Below the pieces are notes generated by a model. The model saw only the letters and a program-made list of their open reading frames with translations. It was not told the DNA's origin and searched no databases. Shown here piece after piece: positions 8,691 through 17,039 of a stretch of 64,000 bases of DNA (position 1 is its first letter; the number at the start of each line of letters is the position of its first letter). The position numbers and the translations under genes are program-made. This DNA is from Glycomyces harbinensis (GTDB taxonomy: Bacteria > Actinomycetota > Actinomycetes > Mycobacteriales > Micromonosporaceae): the NCBI RefSeq assembly GCF_900101745.1, contig NZ_FNAD01000017.1, positions 1 to 64,000 on the forward strand. Direction: 5' to 3'.

Positions 8691-8891
8691 ATGGCGCGCA
8701 AGAGCACAAGCTCGGCAGACGATGCAGACAAGTATGCGCAGGATGTAAGTAGGCATGTTCGCGATTGGAACAACCTGTCGAAGCGTGGGCGAGAAATCGC
8801 AGCGCTCGAAGCTATCGGCGCATGGCCGCGCCCCAACGACAAGAACCAGAAGAAGAACAGCAAGGCCGAGAAGCGGCGCAGCAAAAAATAG
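8691..8891 (+). CDS. small basic protein, 66 aa
   Basis: Begins MARKSTSSADDADKYAQD. The C-terminus is highly basic (KNQKKNSKAEKRRSKK), suggesting nucleic-acid contact. No family recognised. A GAGAAG site lies just before ATG. It is the first of several small genes leading towards the transfer block. Confidence 0.5.
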   Translation: MARKSTSSADDADKYAQDVSRHVRDWNNLSKRGREIAALEAIGAWPRPNDKNQKKNSKAEKRRSKK

Positions 8892-8961
8892 CGCCTCCCG
8901 CCGGGTTGGACGCCCACGCCCGGCCCGGCGGACTCCAGACGACGAATGAAAGGAGAACGTC

Positions 8962-9261
8962 ATGTCAGAACTCACCCCGCGCCTCAGCGATGCGCTCGAG
9001 TCGCTGCGCGGAGACCGGCCCGTGAGCCGTGTCCAGCGGGAGGCTCAGCGAGAAGTGGATCGCGAGTTTGCCGCTGCCCGTGTGGAGGTCGCTCGGGTCT
9101 CTCGCCGTGCTTCCGTCGCACACATTGCGCTCGCCAGCACTGCAGCACTCAGCAATGAGGAAGCGCTATACCTCCAGATGGCACCGCTCGGAGATGCGCG
9201 GTACAAGGCGATCGTCGATGCCTTCGCCATCGCCGTCGCGAACGAGGTTGGTCGCCCGTGA
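8962..9261 (+). CDS. small helical protein, 99 aa
   Basis: Begins MSELTPRLSDALESLRGD after a good AGGAGAACGTC ribosome site. Mostly alpha-helical and charged, with a C-terminal stretch ALYLQMAPLGDARYKAIVDAF. Unknown function; similar small proteins occur in actinobacterial conjugative elements. Its TGA overlaps the GTG of the next, interrupted, membrane-protein gene (GTGA). Confidence 0.55.
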   Translation: MSELTPRLSDALESLRGDRPVSRVQREAQREVDREFAAARVEVARVSRRASVAHIALASTAALSNEEALYLQMAPLGDARYKAIVDAFAIAVANEVGRP

Positions 9262-9386
9262 CCACCTTCATCGTGGTGCTGGTCCTCATCCTCATTCTCG
9301 GCGGTGTCGTCGGTGGATGGGTCCTGCACCAGTACTGGAACGAGGAGAGAGAGCACGAAGCTTATGCAAAAGTCTCGTTCGGGTGA
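9258..9386 (+). pseudogene. 5' part of a small membrane-protein gene split by an insertion
   Basis: From GTG 9258 the frame encodes one transmembrane helix (TFIVVLVLILILGGVVGGW) and WVLHQYWNEEREHE, then enters the inserted element at 9358 and stops at 9384-9386. The matching 3' part is at 11202-11354. Joining the two through one copy of the GCACG repeat (9353-9357 and 11201-11205) keeps the frame: EREHE followed by LGAREAVLEERW. The original product was about 83 residues. Its start is coupled to the 8962 gene. Confidence 0.65.
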
Positions 9387-10291
9387 CGTTGCGTCTTCGT
9401 TGCCCGGGTTACGCATAGTGAGCGGCAGCGGGCTCGTGGATTCCTTGAGGTTGTGACGACCCAAAGCATCAAAGAGCGACCGCTGCCGCGCCTCGAGCAT
9501 AGAACCGGCCTTGAACTGGAGCAACTGCTGTTGCTGGAGCGTGAGGTCGAGGCCCGGATCGGGTCCTGGCAGCCCGATACCGGACGCCGTAAGGCCCTGG
9601 AACTGTTCGACGCCATCGTGACCTGCTTGATCTACCTGCGGCACAACACCGTCCAAGCCGCAGTCGGCGAGCAGTCGCGGATCTCCCAGGCGACGGTCTC
9701 GCGTTATGTCGAGGTACTGGAGCCGGTGGTCTCGACCTGCCTCGACCAGCTCGCATTGGACCTGCGTGAGCAGGCGATCCGCTCCGACCTGGTAGTCGAC
9801 GGGTTCCTCATCCCCACCCGCGACCTCACCGCCCCGGCAGGGTTGTTCTCGGGCAAACGCCACCGGCCGGGCCTGAACGCGCAGGTCATCACCGATCTGC
9901 GCGGACGCGTGGTCGACGGCGGGCAGGTAGTGGTGGGCTCGGTCCACGATGCGAAGGCCTTCAAGGAATCCGGGCTGGCGAAGGCCTACGAGATTCACCT
10001 GTCCGGGGAGGGCCCGAGCCTGATCGGCGACCTCGGCTACCTCGGCGTGGTGCCATTGACGCCGTACCGGAAACCGGAGTACCGCGAGCTCACCGCAGCC
10101 GAACGGCTGTTCAACCGGCAGGTCAACCGGCGCCGCTGCGTGGTTGAGCAGGGCATCGCGCATCTGCGCTCGTGGAAGGTCCTCGCCACCGGCTACCGCC
10201 GGCCCCTGCCGAAGGCTGACCGGACACTACAGACCGTGATCAAACTCCAGATGTTCCGACATCATTCAGCAGCAGCTTTTGCATGAGCTTA
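9358..10291 (+). mobile_element. IS5-family-like insertion sequence
   Basis: Contains the transposase gene and ends in imperfect terminal repeats: AAGCTTATGCAAAAG at 9358 and its complement CTTTTGCATGAGCTT ending at 10291 (14 of 15 match). A second right end at 11129-11200 matches the left end at least as well, so the inserted unit may be the larger 9358-11200. Confidence 0.75.
9453..10286 (+). CDS. IS5-family (HARBI1/DDE_Tnp_4-type) transposase
   Basis: 277 residues. A N-terminal HTH (VGEQSRISQATVSRYVEVLE) is followed by a DDE domain: first Asp in LVVDGFLIP, second in LIGDLGYLG, Glu in RRRCVVEQGIAHLRSWK. These fit IS5-group elements with a HARBI-like catalytic core. GTG 9453 is the start. 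The TGA at 10284 lies inside the right terminal repeat. It looks intact and could be active. Confidence 0.9.
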   Translation: MTTQSIKERPLPRLEHRTGLELEQLLLLEREVEARIGSWQPDTGRRKALELFDAIVTCLIYLRHNTVQAAVGEQSRISQATVSRYVEVLEPVVSTCLDQLALDLREQAIRSDLVVDGFLIPTRDLTAPAGLFSGKRHRPGLNAQVITDLRGRVVDGGQVVVGSVHDAKAFKESGLAKAYEIHLSGEGPSLIGDLGYLGVVPLTPYRKPEYRELTAAERLFNRQVNRRRCVVEQGIAHLRSWKVLATGYRRPLPKADRTLQTVIKLQMFRHHSAAAFA

Positions 10292-10300
10292 AGGTCAGCC

Positions 10301-10507
10301 CTAGTCGGCCTCCCAGCGGATCACGTCCCCTGGTTGGCATTTGAGGACGCGGCAAATCGATTCAAGCGTGCTGAAACGGACCGCTTTGGCGCGGCCGTTC
10401 TTGAGGACGGCGACGTTCGCTGGGGTGATGCCGACCGCCTCCGCAAAATCGCCGACGGACATGCCCCGCTTGGCAAGGAGGACATCCAGGTCCACGACGA
10501 TCGCCAT
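10301..10507 (-). CDS. small HTH_XRE regulator (YozG-like)
   Basis: 68 residues that are almost entirely HTH (LDVLLAKRGMSVGDFAEAVG, then ITPANVAVLKNGRAKAVRFS). Cro/C1-type regulators of this size are usually co-transcribed with a DUF2975 membrane protein. Here the DUF2975 stop and this ATG share one base. It lies between two IS right ends, so it travels as a passenger of the insertion. Confidence 0.85.
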   Translation of the reverse strand: MAIVVDLDVLLAKRGMSVGDFAEAVGITPANVAVLKNGRAKAVRFSTLESICRVLKCQPGDVIRWEAD

Positions 10508-10998
10508 CAGATCACCTCGGCGATCTCAGACTTGAGCTCGACCGCTTTGCGCAATAGTCCGCGCAGGATGATGATGAGCAGGCCGAATGCGATTCCCACT
10601 CCGATACACAGGACCGTCACGTCGAACTCATCGAACACCCCGATCGGACCTCTGACTCGACCAGTGATGACCATATGGAGGGCTACCCCGCCAGCCAGTA
10701 CGACGGCTGTGCCGGTAGCCCAGATGACGGCATCGACCCAGCGGAATGCCTTGTCGGTGAGGATGGTGTCGCGTTGGATGAGGTTGAGCAGCATCCAGGA
10801 TGAGAAGAGTATGACCTGAACGCAGAAGAGTCCGAGAACGGCCGCGGCCATATAGGCGTAGAGCCAGTAGGAACCGCCCTCGGAGCCCGGGTGCGCCGAG
10901 GGGTCTGCGTTAGGGATGAGGATGAACTGGCCGTAGAGGCTGAGCAGCAGTACGGCGACGAGGCTGAGTCGCACGGTGATGAGTGAGATTGTCTTCAT
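10507..10998 (-). CDS. DUF2975 membrane protein
   Basis: 163 residues with four predicted helices (about 8-28, 45-70, 85-108 and 125-150), matching the DUF2975 layout. Function unknown; it pairs with a small XRE regulator as in Bacillus YoaS-YozG. The promoter TTGACT-17-GATAAT (rightmost base 11033) puts the transcription start close to the ATG, so the mRNA is probably leaderless. Confidence 0.8.
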   Translation of the reverse strand: MKTISLITVRLSLVAVLLLSLYGQFILIPNADPSAHPGSEGGSYWLYAYMAAAVLGLFCVQVILFSSWMLLNLIQRDTILTDKAFRWVDAVIWATGTAVVLAGGVALHMVITGRVRGPIGVFDEFDVTVLCIGVGIAFGLLIIILRGLLRKAVELKSEIAEVI

Positions 10999-11004
10999 AG
11001 ATCG

Positions 11005-11033
11005 ATTATCGATCGAATACTATCGAAAGTCAA
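11005..11033 (-). promoter_or_regulatory. promoter of the DUF2975/HTH pair with overlapping palindromes
   Basis: Minus-strand -35 TTGACT at 11033-11028 and -10 GATAAT at 11010-11005, with a 17-bp spacer. ATCGAT-type palindromes (TCGATAGTATTCGATCGA and neighbours) overlap the spacer and -10, a natural operator for the pair's own HTH protein. Only 6 bases separate the -10 from ATG 10998. Confidence 0.6.
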
Positions 11034-11128
11034 TAGATGTCAGTCAGTAATCAGCAGGTTCTTGATCGGACGGGCGATGGGTCGAACGGTTGCGCCTGCA
11101 GCTGTCGGGATGCCAGGGATGTGGACAG

Positions 11129-11200
11129 CCCGGACACTACGGACCGTGATCAAACTCCAGAGGTATAGCCGTCACTCGGAAGCGACTTTTGCATCAGCTT
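11129..11200 (+). mobile_element. remnant right end of a related IS
   Basis: About 72 bp nearly matching the last part of the IS at 9358-10291: CGGACACTAC[A/G]GACCGTGATC, then CAAACTCCAG, ending GACTTTTGCATCAGCTT. The rest of this IS copy is gone. GCACG follows directly at 11201, the same five bases that precede the left end at 9353. Confidence 0.7.
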
Positions 11201-11201
11201 G

Positions 11202-11354
11202 CACGAGCTGGGCGCTCGTGAAGCCGTGCTCGAGGAACGGTGGCGGGCCCTGGAGCAGTCGCAGAGGGTTCACCTCGCGTTCTGGCGGGCTCGAAACCTG
11301 ATGCGAGACGAGGCCATCAAGGCCCAACGGGACAAGTTCGGGGACATCACGTAA
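11202..11354 (+). pseudogene. 3' part of the interrupted small membrane-protein gene
   Basis: An open frame HELGAREAVLEERWRALEQ through to DKFGDIT and TAA at 11352-11354. It has no start of its own and continues the frame broken at 9357. Charged and helical, it would be the cytoplasmic tail of the split membrane protein. Confidence 0.6.
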
Positions 11355-11432
11355 CCCGTCCCTTCAATTCTCGGCCGTCTCGCTCTGAGGCGGCCGGTCA
11401 CCAAGATCAACCACTCACTCAGGAGGAGTCAT

Positions 11433-11609
11433 GTGCCGAGGCGTACTCGGAAGCAGATCGTTGGCAAGCGCGAGGACCACGAGCGCAGCGAGCGTGAAGC
11501 ACAGATGCGGGAGCTCGGGGACGAGCTGGGCCGTGAGCACGAGCTGAACGACGCCTTCAGCGGGCTGAAGCAGCGTCGGCGGGCGGCGGACGCGGAAGAC
11601 AAGCAATAG
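11433..11609 (+). CDS. small charged protein, 58 aa
   Basis: GTG 11433 lies just after AGGAGGAGTC. The product VPRRTRKQIVGKREDHERSE continues as a single charged helix, probably a short coiled coil. Unknown function. A clear terminator follows at 11619. Confidence 0.5.
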   Translation: MPRRTRKQIVGKREDHERSEREAQMRELGDELGREHELNDAFSGLKQRRRAADAEDKQ

Positions 11610-11618
11610 GTAGTCGGT

Positions 11619-11644
11619 GGGCAGGTACGAGAACGTACCTGCCC
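11619..11644 (+). terminator. intrinsic terminator-like hairpin
   Basis: GGGCAGGTACG, loop, CGTACCTGCCC, then CCTCTT. Ten bases after the stop of the 11433 gene. Confidence 0.65.
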
Positions 11645-11669
11645 CCTCTTCATGGAAGGAGGGTGCGCG

Positions 11670-11711
11670 GTGAAACGCATCAGGTACAGCCACATGGTGG
11701 CGTTGCAGTGA
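11670..11711 (+). CDS. possible 13-residue coupled leader peptide
   Basis: A strong AGGAGG lies 8 bases before GTG 11670. The frame reads VKRIRYSHMVALQ and its TGA overlaps the GTG of the next gene (GTGA). Translation of the peptide could deliver ribosomes to the membrane protein, which has no ribosome site of its own. Confidence 0.35.
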   Translation: MKRIRYSHMVALQ

Positions 11712-11890
11712 GCGAGAGGCCGAAGGTGCCGCCCGCCGGCCGGGTCCTCGGGTGGGTGCTCGTAGTGGTTGCAGCGGCGTTCGCGGCCCGCATGGTGTGG
11801 GAGGTCCTGCGCCCGCTGTTGCCGGTGTTGGTCGCGTTGCTGGCAGTTGGGCTCGTCTACCAGCTGATATTTCGGCGGCGCTTAAGCTGA
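11708..11890 (+). CDS. small two-helix membrane protein, 60 aa
   Basis: Begins VSERPKVPPAGRVLG, then two hydrophobic helices (GWVLVVVAAAFAARMVW and LLPVLVALLAVGLVYQLIF) and a basic tail RRRLS. Unknown function; small membrane proteins of this size accompany transfer genes in actinobacterial elements. The in-frame GTG 11663 is an alternative start but lies too close to AGGAGG. Confidence 0.5.
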   Translation: MSERPKVPPAGRVLGWVLVVVAAAFAARMVWEVLRPLLPVLVALLAVGLVYQLIFRRRLS

Positions 11891-12195
11891 GTTTCCGTTG
11901 TGGACAGTACTGTGGTAGGAGCCTGCCGGTCGGTGTTGTGAAAGATGCGAAGCCTCTTTACCGCCGAGATGTCAAGGCTCACAATAAGAAACGTAGCGAG
12001 GGCCCGGGCGCTCCGGACGGAACTCGTCCGGCATCACCAGCGTAGAGATCGCCCCTCGCATCAAGTCTGCTGGTCGTTCCCGGGTCTCGTCGATCTACCC
12101 CTCAACCTTCATGCGGGGCGTGTTCGTGGTGCCCAAAACTCAGAGCGACTGGCTATTCCAACGTCATCATCAACGTCAAGGAGAGGAGGTCGCCT
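11891..12195. other. gene-free stretch before the transfer operon
   Basis: About 305 bp with no convincing coding frame. It should contain the promoter of the transfer operon. A transfer origin would be plausible here, but I see no diagnostic repeat. Confidence 0.35.
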
Positions 12196-12390
12196 ATGAG
12201 CAAAGAATCAACGGGACCAGTACACGTCACAGGGGAGGAACGGGAACGACCAGAGATTAGGAAGCTGGCACGCGCTTGTTTGGAGCTGGCACGCATCGAG
12301 ATCCAAATGCAGCATCACCAGGAGCTGCGGCCCGAGGAGGAAGGCGTTCGACCGCCCTCCGAACCCGAGAACCAGGGAGCCGCGCAATGA
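12196..12390 (+). CDS. small acidic protein, first gene of the transfer operon
   Basis: 64 residues (MSKESTGPVHVTGEERERPE...), soluble, with one likely helix (RKLARACLELARIEIQMQHH). A GAGAGGAGG ribosome site precedes ATG. The stop overlaps the ATG of the ATPase gene (ATGA), so it is the first cistron of a tightly coupled operon running to 16569. Confidence 0.55.
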   Translation: MSKESTGPVHVTGEERERPEIRKLARACLELARIEIQMQHHQELRPEEEGVRPPSEPENQGAAQ

Positions 12391-14576
12391 GTGAGTTGCG
12401 CTGGTTCGACCTCACCCCGCCGCGGGACATCGACCTTGAGACCGTGACGACCCTCCTTCGTCCACTCGCTCACCGACCGAGCGTCGGGTGGCTGTACATG
12501 ACACCTCCGGTCATCCTCGAACTCTGGGGCGAAGGCGGACGCCTTGGCTGGCGGCTTGGGGTAGATGCTCGCGTACTCGGGCATGTAGCCGAGACCTTCC
12601 ATGCGCACCTGCCACGTCTTGGCATTGCTCCGGCCTCCCCGGAGACTCGTCGGCCGCTCTTGCTGGCGGCGGACATCCGGCTTACAAGCCTGGCCGCACC
12701 GCTGCGGCTGGATACGGCCGGAGGTACCAGCGTGCAGTTGACCGAAGTACTCGCCCAGCTCGCCGGGGACGAGGCCGCCTGCCTGCAGTGGGTGCTTGGT
12801 CCGTCTCAGAGCCGCACCCAACCACCGGGGCCGCTGAACGTGGCGGAGTCGATGGGGCTGCGGACTCCGTCGACGCCGGACGCCCGAGTTCAACGCTCGT
12901 GGCAACAGAAATCATCTGAGGCGCTGTTCGCCGTCCAAGGGCGGATCGGGGCGACGGCTCGAAGCCCCCAGCGAGCGCGGGCGATCATCGGACGGATTGG
13001 TGGTGCGCTCAAGCTGGCGAACAGCCAGCATGCCGCGCTCACTCTCAGCCGACCGACCATTGCTCGTACATGGAGACTCCATCAAGCCGCATCGCCACTG
13101 GTGAGCTGGTCCTGCGTTCTCAACGCTGCCGAGCTGGCAGCTCTCATGGGCTGGCCGGTTCAGGACACGCCCTCGGAGGCACTGCCGGTGATGGGCGGGC
13201 ACATCAACGAGGTGCCCAGGCAGCTGCTCGCGGACGACCACGAAGCCGCGATGCCCAAGAGACGCGTGCTCGGGGAGAGTATGCACCCGGCTCAGCGGGG
13301 CCAACTGGTGAGCGTGCCGCCCGCAACCAGCGTGCATCACCTGCACATCATCGGGCCGACAGGCTCAGGTAAGTCCACACTCCTGTGTGGGCTTTCTCTT
13401 GCCGACATCGAGGCTGGGCGCTCGGTGCTCGTGGTCGAGCCACGTGGTGATCTGGTGCGCGACCTCCTCGCCCGGATTCCCGCCAAGCGCCGCAAGGACG
13501 TTGTGGTGATCGACCCTGCCAGCGAGCGCAGCGTGGGGATCAACGTGCTCGGTGGGGATCGCTCGGGCGCGGAACGACGAGCCGATCAGATCGTGCACCT
13601 GCTTGCCGAGATGCATGGGCCGAACTTCGGGCCCCGCACTACTGACGTGGCGCTTCATGCGCTGGTCGCGGTGAGCCGACTCAAAGACGGCACCATCTGC
13701 GATGTACCCATGCTGCTCACCAATCCAGGATTCCGGCGTCGAGTACTTACCGAAGTCAGTGACCGGCTGACCCTCGGCCCGTTCTTTGCCTGGTTCGACG
13801 GTCTCTCCGAGGGCGAACGCGCTCAGGTGATCGCGCCCCTGTTGAACAAGTTGCGAGCCCTGACCAGTCGGGAGACCACTCGCCGGATTCTCGGCCAGGC
13901 TGCACCGAAGTTCGACCTAGAGGAGCTGTTCACCAAACGGCGGATCGTGCTGGTCAATCTCAACCGAGGACTCCTCGGATCGCCTGCGGCAAACCTGCTG
14001 GGCGCACTCCTACTGAGCCAAGTCTGGGCGGCGGCTCAGCGACGAGCGACGATCGCGCCAGAACGTCGTCACTCTGTGATGATGGTCGTTGACGAGTTCC
14101 AGGATTACCTGCGCCTCTCCGGCGGCCTCGACTTCGGTGAGGCCTTGGCACAGTCCCGAGGCCTCGGTGTCGGGTGGACGCTTGCACATCAGCACCTTGA
14201 CCAGCTCAGCCTGAATCAGCGGGCGGCTGTACTCGCCAATGCCCGCTCGCGGGTGGCCTTCCGGCCAGCACCGGGCGATGCAAAGCCGCTCGCCGCTTCG
14301 CTCGGCGGAAGCCTGACGGGCGAGGACCTGTTGCGTCTGCGCGCATTCGAGGCATGCGCGCAGCTCCTTCTGGAACGCCAACCCACAATACCGTTCTCGG
14401 TGCGAACACAACCGCTCCCGCCGTGGGCCAGTGACCCCGACGAGGTGCGCCGGGAAAGCGAATCCCGTTACGGCGTCGACGGTGCCGAACTGGATCGCGC
14501 TCAACTCGAACGTTGGGAAGGCGGTGACCTGCTCCCTGTCGGTCCCATCGGGACGAAGCCAAGGAGGTCGGCATGA
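12387..14576 (+). CDS. VirD4/TraG-type conjugative coupling ATPase
   Basis: About 729 residues from ATG 12387. The N-terminal 300 residues are poorly conserved. The motor domain then shows Walker A IIGPTGSGKSTLL, VVEPRGDLVRDLL, the Walker B-like VMMVVDEFQDYL, and the C-terminal arginine-rich part (LANARSRVAF). These fit the type IV secretion DNA-transfer ATPase family, which pumps DNA through the conjugation pore or, in actinobacteria, through a simpler apparatus. No transmembrane segment is evident. ATGA overlaps link it to both neighbours. Confidence 0.85.
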   Translation: MSELRWFDLTPPRDIDLETVTTLLRPLAHRPSVGWLYMTPPVILELWGEGGRLGWRLGVDARVLGHVAETFHAHLPRLGIAPASPETRRPLLLAADIRLTSLAAPLRLDTAGGTSVQLTEVLAQLAGDEAACLQWVLGPSQSRTQPPGPLNVAESMGLRTPSTPDARVQRSWQQKSSEALFAVQGRIGATARSPQRARAIIGRIGGALKLANSQHAALTLSRPTIARTWRLHQAASPLVSWSCVLNAAELAALMGWPVQDTPSEALPVMGGHINEVPRQLLADDHEAAMPKRRVLGESMHPAQRGQLVSVPPATSVHHLHIIGPTGSGKSTLLCGLSLADIEAGRSVLVVEPRGDLVRDLLARIPAKRRKDVVVIDPASERSVGINVLGGDRSGAERRADQIVHLLAEMHGPNFGPRTTDVALHALVAVSRLKDGTICDVPMLLTNPGFRRRVLTEVSDRLTLGPFFAWFDGLSEGERAQVIAPLLNKLRALTSRETTRRILGQAAPKFDLEELFTKRRIVLVNLNRGLLGSPAANLLGALLLSQVWAAAQRRATIAPERRHSVMMVVDEFQDYLRLSGGLDFGEALAQSRGLGVGWTLAHQHLDQLSLNQRAAVLANARSRVAFRPAPGDAKPLAASLGGSLTGEDLLRLRAFEACAQLLLERQPTIPFSVRTQPLPPWASDPDEVRRESESRYGVDGAELDRAQLERWEGGDLLPVGPIGTKPRRSA

Positions 14577-15523
14577 GCGGCTGGCCTACCAACAGGGGTG
14601 AAGCTCGGACTACCGGTCGGACTGCCGATCGCGCTAAGCAAGGGGTGGTCCCGACATGCGAGAACAGCTCGCACGACACAACGACTCTTAAGCCGTCTGG
14701 TGTCTCCTCACCGACGTCTCGTCCTGCGCGCGGCCGGATAGATCGACTGCGTCAACGGCTCGGCGAACGAGACTATGCCGTCCTGCGTTCACTCCACAAG
14801 CTGCGTCTCCTTACCGGAGCTCAGATCGCGCGGCTTCACATCGCAGGTGGCTCGGTGGGAACGCAAGCTCGGCGGACACGGGCCTTGCTTCAGCGGCTAG
14901 CTGAGCTCAACCTCGTAGTGCGCCTCGGCAGACGAGTCGGAGGCGTGCGTGCCGGATCGGCCGGATTCATCTATGGGCTGTCCGGCTACGGGCAAGCCGT
15001 GCTGGAAGCCAACGGCCCAACCGGCAAGAAGCGGCGGCGGGTATGGGAGACCAGTCCACCTCATCAACGGCACGTCCTGGCCGTCTCGGAGCTGTTTGTC
15101 CAGCTGGTCGAGGCGGATCGCGATGGCCGCGTTGATCTCCTGGAGTTCCAGGCCGAACCGACATGCTGGCGTCGGTTTCCCGGCGCTGTCGGTGGAGTCG
15201 TGACCCTCAAACCTGATGTAGCGCTTCGCCTTGGGGTGCGAGCGGTCGAGCTGTCGGTGTTTATCGAGGTGGACATGGGGACCGAGAGTACCCCGACGCT
15301 CACCAAGAAGTGCCATGCCTACATCGCCTATTGGCGTAGCGGCATCGAGCAACAGGCCCACGACGTCTTCCCGGTGGTGTTGTGGCTGGCCGGGGCGAAT
15401 CGGCGCGTAGACCACCTCAGAGAGGTGGTCCGGAAACTGCCGCACGAAACCCAGACGCTGTTCCGTGTGGCCTTGCTTAGCGAAACCATCCATCTGCTTA
15501 CCGCCGAAGGAGGCGAACAATGA
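14573..15523 (+). CDS. replication-relaxation family protein
   Basis: 316 residues. A winged-helix-like segment near residues 55-110 (LGERDYAVLRSLHKLRLLTG, then AQIARLHIAG) is followed by a basic region and a domain with FIEVDMGTEST, typical of the Replic_Relax family (PF13814) found in actinobacterial plasmids and integrative elements. The family is thought to act in plasmid replication or relaxation; its biochemistry is poorly known. It lies between the coupling ATPase and the methyltransferase with 4-bp overlaps on both sides. Confidence 0.8.
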   Translation: MSGWPTNRGEARTTGRTADRAKQGVVPTCENSSHDTTTLKPSGVSSPTSRPARGRIDRLRQRLGERDYAVLRSLHKLRLLTGAQIARLHIAGGSVGTQARRTRALLQRLAELNLVVRLGRRVGGVRAGSAGFIYGLSGYGQAVLEANGPTGKKRRRVWETSPPHQRHVLAVSELFVQLVEADRDGRVDLLEFQAEPTCWRRFPGAVGGVVTLKPDVALRLGVRAVELSVFIEVDMGTESTPTLTKKCHAYIAYWRSGIEQQAHDVFPVVLWLAGANRRVDHLREVVRKLPHETQTLFRVALLSETIHLLTAEGGEQ

Positions 15524-16569
15524 GTTTCCCGCATGATCGCCTCCCGTTGGGTCGCATCCTCCTGGGCGACGCACGCGAACGTCTGGCGGAGCTTCCTCCG
15601 GCAAGCGTGGACTGCGTGATCACCAGCCCGCCGTACTTTGCCCTGCGCGACTACGGTCACCCCGAACAGATCGGCCTGGAGAGCGACGTGGACGGCTGGG
15701 TTCGCGCACTCGTGGATATCTGCCGCCAGTTCGCCCACGTCCTCAAGCCGGGCGGCGCCCTGTGGTTGAACGTCGGCGACGGCTACAGCAACCACGTCCG
15801 GCAGGGCGCACCTCCAAAAGGGCTGCTGCTTGGGCCACAGCGCTTGGCACTGGCGCTTGCCGAGGACGGCTGGATCATGCGAAACCAGATCATCTGGGCC
15901 AAGACCAACCCAATCCCGTCGAGCGTGGCTGACCGTTTCAGCTGTGGCTACGAAGTGTTCTTCCTGCTGGTGCGGCAGCGGCGGTACTTCTTCGACCTCG
16001 ACTCTGTTCGAGTTCCAGCGCGAAGTCGGGCCGGCCGCCGGACCGACGTCGAGGGCTACCGCTATCTGCCAGAGGAAGCACTGCCGCAGGGCGGCGGCGT
16101 TGACGACAACCGCGGGCTCAACCGCATGAAAGGCTCCGGCAAAGTCGCGCACCCGCTCGGCAAGAACCCTGGCGACGTGTGGCAGCTATCCACTGCGGCC
16201 TATCGAGGCGAGCACTTCGCCACCTTCCCGCTCGGGCTGGTGGAGACACCGCTGCTCGCGACCTGCCCCGAAAAAGTGTGCGGCGAGTGCGGAATGCCAT
16301 GGGTGCGAGAGAAAGTCGACCGAGTGGAGCAGCCGCCACGGCTCGGGACACTTCGCCCAAGTTGCCCCTGCGACGCGGAGACAGTGCCAGGTGTGGTGCT
16401 CGATCCGTTCATGGGCTCAGGCACGGTAGCGCTGGCCGCCGAGATGCACGGGCGGGACTGGATCGGCTGCGAGCTGAACCCGGTGTATGTCGCGCTGGCT
16501 CGACAGCGCTTGGCGGAGTGGCGGGCTGAGCATCGCTCAGCCGATGAGCGGGAGGGACGCGGTCCATGA
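15520..16569 (+). CDS. site-specific DNA methyltransferase, SPPY (beta) class
   Basis: 349 residues. Catalytic motif IV TSPPYF near residue 37, SAM motif I DPFMGSGTVALAAE near the C-terminus and IGCELNPVYVALA after it: the beta-class motif order, with SPPY favouring N4-cytosine methylation. A Cys cluster (CPEKVCGECGMPW ... CPC) looks like a small zinc ribbon. No nuclease is adjacent, so it is probably an orphan methylase protecting the transferred DNA. The start overlaps the previous stop (ATGA). Confidence 0.88.
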   Translation: MSFPHDRLPLGRILLGDARERLAELPPASVDCVITSPPYFALRDYGHPEQIGLESDVDGWVRALVDICRQFAHVLKPGGALWLNVGDGYSNHVRQGAPPKGLLLGPQRLALALAEDGWIMRNQIIWAKTNPIPSSVADRFSCGYEVFFLLVRQRRYFFDLDSVRVPARSRAGRRTDVEGYRYLPEEALPQGGGVDDNRGLNRMKGSGKVAHPLGKNPGDVWQLSTAAYRGEHFATFPLGLVETPLLATCPEKVCGECGMPWVREKVDRVEQPPRLGTLRPSCPCDAETVPGVVLDPFMGSGTVALAAEMHGRDWIGCELNPVYVALARQRLAEWRAEHRSADEREGRGP

Positions 16570-16658
16570 GGTGCACGGGGGCTCGTCGGGGGCCTGCGGC
16601 TGACGATCGTCATTTCTATAGGGAGATGGCCAGCCGCACCACACCGAGGAGGAGCGTT

Positions 16659-16970
16659 ATGGAGCCCAAGAATTCGGGCATCAAGACGCTAGGCATCAAG
16701 CTGCCGGACGAGCTGCACGCGCAGTTCACGCTGGTGGCCCAGCTGGACGGGCTGTCCCTCGCCGATGCGCTGAGGCGCGCGGTCGAGGAGTACGTGGCTC
16801 GGAAGCGCGCCGAAGGCGACTTCGCCGCTCGTGCCGCTGCGGCGCTCGAGGAGATCGAGCGTGAGGCAGCGGCCCGGCGTGACGCTATCCAGGCGCTGTT
16901 CGGGTCTGATGCCCCGGCGGGCACGGAGGCCAAGACGACGCCTCGTCGCAAGAGTGGTGGTCAGAGCTGA
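16659..16970 (+). CDS. ribbon-helix-helix DNA-binding protein
   Basis: 103 residues from ATG 16659, after GAGGAGGAGCGTT. IKTLGIKLPDELHAQFTLVA followed by SLADALRRAVEEYVARKR fits a ribbon-helix-helix fold, with a long helical tail. Such proteins act as relaxosome accessory factors or repressors in transfer regions. Confidence 0.75.
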   Translation: MEPKNSGIKTLGIKLPDELHAQFTLVAQLDGLSLADALRRAVEEYVARKRAEGDFAARAAAALEEIEREAAARRDAIQALFGSDAPAGTEAKTTPRRKSGGQS

Positions 16971-16999
16971 GCCGTTAGTCGGATTGCTCGATTGCCACA

Positions 17000-17038
17000 C
17001 GAGGTGGAGAGCGGCATTACTGCCGACTCTCCACCTCG
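17000..17038 (+). terminator. strong hairpin after the transfer operon
   Basis: CGAGGTGGAGAG pairs with CTCTCCACCTCG, and an inner CGGCA/TGCCG stem surrounds a TTAC-type loop. It ends the methyltransferase/RHH transcript. Confidence 0.7.
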
Positions 17039-17039
17039 A

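Noticed and set aside
1..17000. Left attachment site matching the tRNA-Glu 3' end
   Set aside because: I scanned for GGTTCGAATCC-like and CTCCCGAGCGG-like sequences and found no convincing copy; the left end is probably outside the window.
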